A stretch of DNA of 64,000 nucleotides from Chthoniobacter flavus Ellin428. GTDB taxonomy: Bacteria; Verrucomicrobiota; Verrucomicrobiia; Chthoniobacterales; Chthoniobacteraceae. Positions 34,821 to 44,100 of the stretch are shown here, piece after piece. The position numbers were made by a program, and so were the translations under genes. The notes below the pieces were generated by a model. It saw only the letters and a list, made by a program, of their open reading frames with translations, made no database searches and was not told where the DNA came from. The first letter of the stretch is position 1. Each line of letters begins with the position of its first letter. Location of the stretch: NCBI RefSeq assembly GCF_000173075.1, contig NZ_ABVL01000011.1, forward strand, positions 62,001 through 126,000, given 5' to 3'.

Positions 34821-34943
34821 AGAGACTGTGAAAAAAGTGCCCGCGAATTACGCGAATGACACAAATGGGCGTATTTTTCATTGGCGTCATCTGTGTGATT
34901 CGCGGGCCAAATAATCTCGCTGCCGCTTTATTCCACAGCCTCT
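34821..34943. repeat. AGAGACTGTGAA inverted-repeat element, copy c
   Basis: Nearly identical to copy a (23720) in reverse orientation, with termini AGAGACTGTGAAA and TTTATTCCACAGCCTCT. Same inner palindrome. Together with the preceding repeat it fills the gap between the Tat protein gene and the alkyltransferase-like gene. Confidence 0.85.
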
Positions 34944-35031
34944 GAGAGACAAATGGCGGGGACCCTGACGACGGTCGCTGGATACGGGAGCCGGCTCTTG
35001 CGCAGCGGAGGAACAACCGCCTAATGAATCC

Positions 35032-35400
35032 ATGCCGAAACCGAAATCCAAAGCGTTTGCCCGCATCCGCGCGGAGGTCATCCGCCTGGTCGGCCTCATC
35101 CCGCCGGGCAAATTTACGACCTATGGGAGCATTGCCATTCACATGAATGTGATGGCGCGGCATGTGGCGTTTGTGATGAGCCGTTTAACCGAAGAAGAAT
35201 CGGCGGAGTTGCCGTGGCACCGCGTGGTAAGTGCCGATGCGCGGATTAGTCCACGGATGGATGCGACCCTCGCGAAGTTGCAGCGCAAACGTCTGCGGAG
35301 CGAAGGAATGAAGATCAATGCCGCGGGTTACATCCAGGATGCGGACGATCATTTTTACGTCGTGGGTGTCCGACGGAATATTCGCTGGAGCAAGGAGTGA
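35032..35400 (+). CDS. Alkyltransferase-like (ATL) DNA-binding protein
   Basis: A 122-residue protein with the DNA-binding domain of O6-alkylguanine-DNA alkyltransferase. The motif where the catalytic Cys should be (PCHRV) reads PWHRVV, with Trp 62, so it cannot transfer alkyl groups; such ATL proteins bind alkylated bases and pass them to nucleotide excision repair. The base-flipping Tyr 31 (KFTTYG) and the Arg finger near 43 (MARHVAFVMS) are present. The N-terminal domain of full-length alkyltransferases is absent, as is usual in ATLs. A decayed partial copy lies at 37930. Confidence 0.88.
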   Translation: MPKPKSKAFARIRAEVIRLVGLIPPGKFTTYGSIAIHMNVMARHVAFVMSRLTEEESAELPWHRVVSADARISPRMDATLAKLQRKRLRSEGMKINAAGYIQDADDHFYVVGVRRNIRWSKE

Positions 35401-35755
35401 GGACTCCGGCAACAGCGACAGGTGCGGTCAAAGTGAAAGCGCTATAGCCGCTGCGCTCTACCGCCGCGCCGCCCCGAGAGTAACCCTCGAAACCAATTCC
35501 CGGTCGCGTGGCGGGTGCAGGGCGTGTGGCACCGGCATCGAGGAGGTATGGGACAAAGGTCCTATTTTGCCTGTGGAGCGATTCTGCGAAATTTATCATC
35601 TTCGCTTGTCCCTGCCGGCATATGAAGTTTTCCCTTCTTTCCGCCTTTCCGCCTTCCTGTTTCGGCGGGCCAAGGGTCGCTGGTGCCAGCATCCATCCGG
35701 TTTTTCCACAGCCCCACCGGCTTTCTGCGCAGATCCTCGCGATCCTGCTTTTCCG
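35401..35755. other. Gap without a recognisable gene
   Basis: 355 bases between the ATL and DUF202 genes. Frames are open on both strands but have no family resemblance and none begins with a plausible ribosome-binding site. I see no terminator or repeat of the window's known families. Confidence 0.4.
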
Positions 35756-36148
35756 ATGAGCGAGAACGCCACTTCCTCTTCCAGTGCGGACCCTCGGGTG
35801 CGGCTCGCATACGAACGTACTTACCTGGCCTTTGAACGCACGCAAATGGGCTGGGTACGCACAGCGCTGTCGTTCATTTCATTTGGCTTCGCCATCGCGA
35901 AATTCTTTGAGTGGGTTCGCGAGCAACATCCCGCAAACGGGCCGTTGCTGACTCCACGAGCCATTGGCCTGCTGATGATCGTTTGCGGACTGGCGGCGCT
36001 CCTGTTGTCCGAATTGCAACATCGCCGCGCGCTGAAGGTCATCCGAAAAGAATGCCCGGGTCTTCCGCCATCGCTGGCGGGCGCGACTGCGGCGTTCATC
36101 GCGGTGCTTGGCATTCTCGCCCTGCTGGGGGTGCTGCTCCGCCAATGA
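35756..36148 (+). CDS. YidH-type DUF202 membrane protein
   Basis: A 130-residue inner-membrane protein of the DUF202/YidH family. The family signature is RLAYERTYLAFERTQMGWVR followed by three membrane segments (about 36-52, 69-86, 108-128). I chose the ATG at 35756 because the signature follows directly; the frame runs upstream to 35318 without homology. The function of the family is unknown. The next gene starts 36 bases later, so they may share a transcript with the SulP gene. Confidence 0.85.
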   Translation: MSENATSSSSADPRVRLAYERTYLAFERTQMGWVRTALSFISFGFAIAKFFEWVREQHPANGPLLTPRAIGLLMIVCGLAALLLSELQHRRALKVIRKECPGLPPSLAGATAAFIAVLGILALLGVLLRQ

Positions 36149-36184
36149 TGGCACCAGCCAAAGCCGGTCGATCCCGAGTTCACC

Positions 36185-37924
36185 ATGCCCCGGACAGACA
36201 GGAATACTGACAAGAGGACGACCACCGCGCAGCGATGGCGTTTTCCACTGCTGCAAGGCCTGTTGCCTTTCGACAAGGCGCGCCTCGGGCCGGACATTAT
36301 GGCCGGCATCACTCTCGCCGCGCTCGGCATCCCGGAAGTGATGGGCTATACCAAGATCATCGGCACACCGGTGGTCACCGGACTTTACACGCTGTTGTTG
36401 CCGGTGTTGGTGTTCGCCGTTTTGGGCTCGTCGCGACATCTGGTCGTCAGCGCCGATTCGGCGACGGCGGCGATGGTGGCGGCTGGGTTGGTCTCGTTGT
36501 CATTCACCGCCAACACGCCGAGGTATGTCGCCCTGACCAGTTTGGTCGGGATGGTGGCTGGTGGAGTTTTGCTTCTCGCCAGAATTCTGCGGCTGGGATT
36601 TCTCGCCGATTTCCTGTCGCGCACCGTGCTGGTGGGATTTCTTTCCGGCGTCGGCGTTCAGGTGGCCTTCGGCGAATTGCCCGGAATGCTGGGCATCGAG
36701 AAGGGCGGGCACGGAGTCGTCCAGCAATTGCTCTTCACATTTGACCACCTGCCGGAAATGCACCAGGCGACGTTGTTCATCGCCCTGGCGGTGCTGGCGA
36801 TCATCGTGGGATCGGAAGTGCTGACACCACGCTTTCCGGGGGCATTGCTGGCGGTGATCGGAATGACGGTGGCCAGCGCGTATTTTCATTGGGGCGAGAA
36901 CGGCATCAAGATCGTGGGCGAAGTGCCTGGCGGACTGCCACACCTCGGATTACCGGAGGTGACCTGGGGTGACGTGAAGCTGATTCTGCCCATCGCCCTC
37001 TCCTGTTTCATCGTTATCCTGGCGCAAAGCGCGGCTACCTCCCGCGCTTATGCGTTGCGTTACCGGGATCAATTCAACCAGAACGTCGATCTGGTCGGCT
37101 TGTCGCTGGCCAATGTGGTCGCTGGTTGCAGCAGCACGTTTGTCGTCAATGGCAGCCCCACTAAAACCGCGATGGTCGACGGGGCTGGAGGCCGCAGCCA
37201 ATGGTCGCACCTCACCACCGCGGTGGTGGTGTTGCTGGTGCTGCTCTTCCTGACGAAGCCCCTGAGTTTCCTCCCCAACGCGGTTCTCTCCGCCATCGTC
37301 TTCATGGTTGGCGTCAAACTCGTGGATTACCGGGGCCTCGCGGATATCCGTCGCAAGATGCCGCAGGAGTTTGCCGTCGCCCTGGCCACCGCCGCCACGG
37401 TGATCCTTTTCGGGGTCGAGGATGGGATCATCCTCGCGGTGGTTCTGTCGTTGCTGCAACATGTCCGCCGGAGTTATCGGCCGCGCGCGGGCGTCATCGT
37501 CCGGGATGACGTCGATCATTGGCGATTGGAGGAGGCAGCGCCGGGCAGGATGATTGAGCCCGGGTTGGTCATGTTTTGGTTCGGCTCGGATTTGTACTAC
37601 GCCAACGCGGGATTCTTTGCGGCGCAGGCCCGGGGGATCGTCCGTGAGTCGCCGACGCCGGTGCGCTGGTTCGTCATCGATTGCGGCGCGATTACCGGCA
37701 TCGATTATTCCGCCGGCCGCGCTCTGGCGGACCTGCAACAAGACCTGGCCCAAGCGGGCATCGTCCTCGCCCTGGCCCGTGTTCAGGAGAGACATCAAGG
37801 CGACCTGGAACAGATGGGGTTGACCAAACTGATCGGTGAAAACCGGCTCTTTGATTCGCGGCACGAATGTTTGCAGGCCTACCGACTGGAGGTCGAGACC
37901 AAGGGCCCTCCCGCAAAGCTCTAG
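36185..37924 (+). CDS. SulP-family anion transporter with STAS domain
   Basis: A 579-residue SulP transporter, paralogous to the one at 25790 but divergent. The first conserved helix is DIMAGITLAALGIPEVMGYT, and VSADSATAAMVAAGL and NGSPTKTAMVDGAGGRSQ mark later loops. The C-terminal STAS domain (about 450-560) has WFVIDCGAITGIDYSAGRAL. The substrate is unknown; the family carries sulfate, bicarbonate or related anions across the inner membrane. It is probably co-transcribed with the DUF202 gene. Confidence 0.88.
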   Translation: MPRTDRNTDKRTTTAQRWRFPLLQGLLPFDKARLGPDIMAGITLAALGIPEVMGYTKIIGTPVVTGLYTLLLPVLVFAVLGSSRHLVVSADSATAAMVAAGLVSLSFTANTPRYVALTSLVGMVAGGVLLLARILRLGFLADFLSRTVLVGFLSGVGVQVAFGELPGMLGIEKGGHGVVQQLLFTFDHLPEMHQATLFIALAVLAIIVGSEVLTPRFPGALLAVIGMTVASAYFHWGENGIKIVGEVPGGLPHLGLPEVTWGDVKLILPIALSCFIVILAQSAATSRAYALRYRDQFNQNVDLVGLSLANVVAGCSSTFVVNGSPTKTAMVDGAGGRSQWSHLTTAVVVLLVLLFLTKPLSFLPNAVLSAIVFMVGVKLVDYRGLADIRRKMPQEFAVALATAATVILFGVEDGIILAVVLSLLQHVRRSYRPRAGVIVRDDVDHWRLEEAAPGRMIEPGLVMFWFGSDLYYANAGFFAAQARGIVRESPTPVRWFVIDCGAITGIDYSAGRALADLQQDLAQAGIVLALARVQERHQGDLEQMGLTKLIGENRLFDSRHECLQAYRLEVETKGPPAKL

Positions 37925-37929
37925 AGGTT

Positions 37930-38040
37930 GGATCACCTCGATGCGCGGATCCGCCCGAGGATGGATGCAGCGCCGGCGCTGGCGCTGCGAAGGGACGAAA
38001 ATCAATGCCGCGGCCTGCATTCAGGAATTTATTCGAAATC
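37930..38040 (+). pseudogene. Remnant of an alkyltransferase-like gene
   Basis: Two adjoining frames read LDARIRPRMDAAPALALRR and EGTKINAAACIQEFIRNH. They match the C-terminal segment DARISPRMDATLAKLQRK and SEGMKINAAGYIQDADDH of the ATL gene at 35032, with one frameshift between them. No PWHRV segment is found upstream. It is a partial decayed copy lying between the SulP and A2M genes. Confidence 0.6.
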
Positions 38041-38106
38041 ACTGAAAGAACGCCGGCCGCGCGCCCGTATGGGAAAGGAGGCGGGAACATCTACCGCGGC
38101 CCTTCC

Positions 38107-41100
38107 ATGTTTACCAAATTTCAGCGCTTCCTTTCTCTCCTCGTCGGCGACTTTCATTGGAATCCTCCGGAGTGGCCGCGACGTTCGGCACGGACCGGAT
38201 TCAATTGGGTGCGAGGCCATCGTCGCGCCAGCGTCATCACCGTGCTGGTGCTGGCGGCGTTGATCGCCGGGGGCTGGCAGACGTGGAATTGGTATCGGCA
38301 TCGGCCCAAGCCGGTGACGATTAGCGTCACGGTGGAATCGCCGGGGGTTACGCCGATGGAAAAGGAGCTGAAGCCGCGGCCGATTTACATCCGCTTCGGC
38401 GGCTCGGTGGCCCGCCTGGACCAGATGACGAAGCCCACCTTGCAAGCCGTGGCTTCCGGGTCACACGCCACGCCCGCCCCGGCGGTGAGAGGAATCCAAA
38501 TGGACCCACCGGCCAATGGCGCCTGGCATTGGGCGAGCGATCGCCTGCTCGTCTTCGAGCCGAAACAGGATTGGCCGGCCGATCAGAAATACCGCATCAC
38601 GCTCGACCGCAGCCTCTTTCCCTCGCACGTGTTGCTGGAGAAGTATGTCGTCGAGGCCACGACGCCGCCGTTCGGCGCGGAGATCTCGAAGATCGAGTTT
38701 TACACCGATCCGACGGAGCCGACGGTGAAGCAGGTGGTGGCGACGTTTGAGTTCACCCACCGGGTCGATCTGGTGGAATTGGAGAAACGGTTGAAGCTGA
38801 CCGTCATCGGCGAGTCGGAGATCTTTAAGAAGGGTGCGCCCCAATTCACCCTCACCGCGGGCCAGCATCAACGCATCGCTTACCTGCGCACGAGCCCGCT
38901 CATTCTGCCGGAACACGAGGACTTCCTACGTGTGACATTGGAGAAAGGCCTGCCGACCCTGCAAGGCGGTGCGGTGACGAGCGCGGAGGTCGAAAAGAAA
39001 GTCGAGGTGCCGGATATCTATAGCTTCTTCCGGATTTCGAAGACCACCGGTACGATCGTGCGGAACAACGAGGGCGATCCCGAGCAGTTGATTATGATCG
39101 AGACCAAGGGCGCGGCGAAAACGGAGGACATCCAGAAAGGGCTGCACGTCTATCTGCTGCCGAAGCGGAAGCCGGCCAAGGAAGATGACGACGCGGAGAA
39201 AAAGGATTGGTCCAGCGCGGAGGAAATCGATGAAGCAGTGCTCAAGCGAGCCACGCTGCTGCCGATCAAGGCCGTGCCGTCGGCCAGGGAGAACTCGGAG
39301 TTGCATAGCTTCAAGGTGAGCCTGGAGGCGGAGGGTCAGCTTTACGTCACCATCGACAAGGGCGTGCATGCGCTCGGCGGCTTTTTGCTGCGCGATGATT
39401 ACGCGGCGATCATGCCGGTGCCGGAATTGCCACGGGAAATCGAGATCCAGGGGCAGGGGGGCGTGCTGGCGCTCAATGGCGAGCACAAGCTCTCCATCAA
39501 ATCGCGCGGCGTGCGCACCATCGAGTACGAGGTCGCGCGCGTGCCGGCGGACCAAATCAACCATCTCGTGAGCCAGACGCGCGGCGAGTTCCAGAACCCG
39601 GAATTCGTGAACTACCACTTTGGCCGGGAAAACATCGCGCGTATCGCCACGGAGCGGCAATCGATCAACTTCAAAAACAAGTTCAAGGCGAACTACTCGG
39701 CATTCGATTTTTCGAAACATCTGCATCCCGCCGATGACGGCGGCAGTGCCATGCAGGGACTCTTCTTCCTCCGCGCTCGCGAGTGGACGCCGCCGAAAAA
39801 GAAGGACGCGGAGAATCAGGAAAATGCGGAAGAAAGTACTGAACGCACAGATCGCGAAGAGGCGGGAGCCGCCGATGAGGAGGACGACACGAACGGCGAG
39901 GATAGCGAGACCAACGTCGGGGATGGGCGGTTTATTCTCATCACCGACATCGGCATGGTGGTGAAGGAAAACACCGACGGCAGCCGCGATGTCTTTCTCA
40001 TGTCGATCAAGACGGGGGATCCGCTCGGGGGTGTCGCTGTGGAAGTGCTCGCGAAGAACGGCGTGCCGCTGCTGACCGCACAGACCGCGCCGGATGGCCA
40101 TGTGAACTTCCCCTCCCTCGGCAAGCCGACCCGCGAAAAGACTCCCGTCGCCTTCGTCGCGCGGCGGGGCAACGACGTAGCCTTCATACCTTATTCACGC
40201 AGCGATCGCTTGGTCGATTACTCGCGCTTCGATACCGGCGGCGTGGAGAGCCGTTCCGGCGCCGAGCTCGATGCCTTCGTCTTCACCGAGCGCGGCATCT
40301 ATCGCCCGGGTGACGAGATTCGCATTGGCCTCATCGTGAAACAGCGCGACTGGGGCGGGAAGCTCGAAGGGTTGCCGGTCGAGACGGAGATCCTCGATGC
40401 GCGCGGGACGAGTGTGCAGGTGCGCAAGCTGGCCTTGCCCGCGATGGGTTATGCCGAGACGAGTTACCAGACGGCGTATGAATCGCCCACGGGCGCCTAT
40501 ACGATCAGCGTCTATCTGGTGAAGGACGGCAAGCGTGGCACGCTGCTTGGTGAAACCTCGGTTACGGTGAAGGAGTTCCTGCCCGATCGCATGAAGATCG
40601 AGTCGGTGTTGTCGAAGGACACGAAGTCCGGCTGGGTGACACCGGATGATCTGCGCGCGGCAGTCACGCTGCGCAATCTCTACGGCACGCCGGCCACCGC
40701 CCGGCGGATCAAGGCGCACATGGTCCTCTCGCCGGCGGATTTTGAATTCCAGGAATATCCCGGCTTCTCCTTTTACGATCGTCTCTACGACGAGAAGAAA
40801 GAGCGAAAGGCGCAGGAGGTGGAGATCGGTGAAGAAAAGACCAACGACCAGGGCGTGGCGGATTTCGAGCTCAATCTGGATCGTTTCGCCGATGCGACTT
40901 ACGCGATGACCCTCTACGTGGAAGGCTTCGAGGCCGACGGCGGCCGCAGCGTGAACACGAGCAACCATCTGCTCGTCTCGGCCTCGCCCTATGTCATCGG
41001 CGCCAAGCCGGACGGCGATTTCAGTTATCTCAAGATGGGCAGCGCGCACACCCTCGAGTGGATCGCGCTCGACCCGACGCTCAAGAAGATCGCGGTGGAG

Positions 41101-44100
41101 GACCTCGAGGCGCGGCTCATCGAGCAGGTCTACGTCTCCGTGTTGAGCAAGAATGAGGACGGCAACTACGTCTACGAATCGGTCATGCGCGAGAATGTCA
41201 TCCGCACCGAAAAGGTGAGCATTGGCGAGGAGGGCTTGAAATACACCGTGCCGACCGATGTGCCAGGGAACTACGTGCTTGAGCTGCGCGAGAAGGATGA
41301 CGAGACGCGGATAAGTCGCGTGTCGTTCTGCGTCGTGGGCCGCGGCGCGGTGTCGCGTTCGCTGGAGAAGGACGCCGAACTGCAGGTGAAGCTTTCGCGC
41401 CCGCAATACAACACCGGGGACGATATCGAGATCAGCATCGTCGCGCCGTATACCGGCGCGGGACTCATCACCATCGAGCGCGATAAAGTTTACGCGCACA
41501 CCTGGTTCAAGGCCGACCGCACCAGCACCGTGCAGCACATCAAGGTGCCGGCGGATTTCGAAGGCACGGGCTATGTGAATGTCTGCTTCGTGCGTGCGCT
41601 CGATTCGAAGGAAGTCTTCATGTCGCCGCTCAGCTATGCGGTCGAGTCGTTCAAGGCGAACATCGAGAAACGCCGCCTGCCCATCACTCTGCACGCGCTC
41701 GCCAAGGCGAAGCCTGGCGAACCGCTGCACATCAGCTACAAGACCGACCGGCCCTCGCGCATCGCGGTCTTCGCCGTCGACCAGGGTATCCTGCAGGTCA
41801 CCGATTACCAACTGCCCAACCCGCTCGCGCACTTCTTCCGCAAAGCGGCGCTCATGGTGCAGACCCGGCAGATCGTCGATCTCATCCTGCCGGAATATTC
41901 CATCCTTCGCTCGGCCTCAGCCTTCGGCGGCGACGGCGAGAAACATCTCAACCCTTTCCGGCGCGTGACGGAAAAGCCTGTGGTCTTCTGGTCGGGGATC
42001 ATTGATGCCGACGCGCGCGAGCGCGAAGTCATCTACGACGTGCCCGATTACTTCAGCGGCACACTCACCATCATGGCGGTGGCCGTCGCGCCCGATGCCG
42101 TCGGCTCCGCGGAGATGAACTCGCTCGTCCGTGGTCCCTTCGTGCTCACGCCCAATGTCCCGACGGTCGCCGCGCCCGGCGATCAATTCGACGTCAGCGT
42201 TACCGTGGCGAATGGCGTGGAAGGATCGGGCGAGAACGCCGAAGTCCAGGTCACCGCCCAACCTTCCGAGCATCTCGAAATCGTCAAAGCTCCCGCGAAC
42301 CCGCTGCAGATCAGCGAAGGCCGCGAGATCAGCACCACCTTCACCGTGCGTGCGAAGGAAAAATTCGGCTCCGCGAGCCTCCTCTTCCGCGCCTCGGCGA
42401 ATGGCCAGGAATCCAAACTCCGCTCCACGCTCAGCGTGCGCCCCGCGGTGCCGTTCATGACCTCCGTGCGCAGCGGCAATTTCCTCAAGGACGCCTACGA
42501 GATTCCCGTCGAGCGCCGCATCCATCCCGACTTCCGCCGACTCGACGCCACTGTCTCCGCGCTGCCCCTCGGCCTCGCGCGCGGCCTCGATATGTTCCTC
42601 AAGAACTACCCGAACGGCTGCTCCGAACAAATCACCAGCGGCTCCTTCTGTCGCCTGCTGCTCGCGGATGAAGCCGACTTCGGCCTCACCCGCGGCGAAA
42701 TCAGTAAACAGCTCGAGCACACCTTCGCCACGCTGCGCCGCCGCCAAAACGACCAGGGCGGCTTCGGCTATTGGGCCGCGGAAAACAGCAGCGACCGCAT
42801 CGACTTCGTCTCCACCTACGTCATGCACTTCCTCATCGAGGCGAAAGCCGCCGGCTTCGCCCCTCCGGCAAATGTCTTCCAAAGCGGCCTGCGCCATTTG
42901 CAAGCCATGGTCGTGCTCGATCCCCACGACCTCCGCGAGGCGCGCATCCAGGCCTACGCCATCTACCTGCTCACACGCGAAGGTGTCGTCACCACGAACT
43001 ACATCCTCAATCTCCGCGATTACCTCGACAAGCATTACCCCAAGCAGTGGACCGGCGACCTCACCGCCGTCTATCTCGCCGGCGCTGATGAGCTCCTGAA
43101 AAAACACGACGACGCGCAGCGCCTCATCAAGGGCTACAAGCTCGGCGTCCACGATCCGCACGAGTGGTGGGATTTCCATTCCGCGCTCGGCGCCGATTCC
43201 CAATACATCGCCATCATCGCCCGCCATTTCCCCGATTTGCTCAAGCGCGTCAGCGCCGAGGATTTCCAGAAAATCATCACGCGCCCAATCGGCGACGGCC
43301 GCTTCAACACCCTCTCTGCCGCCTGCGCCGTCCTTGCGTTGAAGAGCTATTCGCAACACCTCACCCTCACGCAAACCGTCCCGCAACTCGGCGTCACCGA
43401 GATCAGCGCGAAGCGCGAAACACCACTGCGCATGGAAGGCAGCACGCTCTTGAAGCGTGGCACCTTCTCCGCGAATGCCACCGCGCTACGTTTCACCGCG
43501 AAGAATCCGGTGCACGGGATGGGCGCTTTCTACCAGGTCGTCGAAGCCGGTTACGACGACGCGCTGCCCACCGTGCCCGTCGCCGATGGCCTCGAAATCT
43601 TCCGCGAGTTCGTTGACGACAAGGGCGCCGTCACCCACACCGCGGCGCTCGGCGAACCCATCACCGTGCGCCTCCTCATCCGCAGTTTGCACGGCGAACT
43701 CTCGAACATCGCCATCGTCGATCTTATGCCCGGTGGATTCGAAATGGCCGCCGGTTCGCTCGAGCCCGGCGTCGGTTCCCACGGCTTCGATTACGTCGAC
43801 GTCCGCGAAGACCGCGTCGTCTTCTTCGGCGGCGTGGACAGCCGCGTGCGCGAAGTGACCTACAAGATCAAGCCCACCAACCGCGGCGAATTCATCGTCC
43901 CTCCCACCTTCGCGGAATCGATGTACGACCGCGCGATCAAGGCGCGCTCGCTCCCGGGCAAGATCACCGTCACCGACGGCGCCATGAAAAAAGCGCGCTG
44001 GCTCTGGATCAGTTTAGGTTGTGTTTACGGATTGGGCCGTCGTGCATGGCGGCACGTGCAGCGTCCTGGGAGCGGCGACTTTCCAGTCGCTGATCGAATC

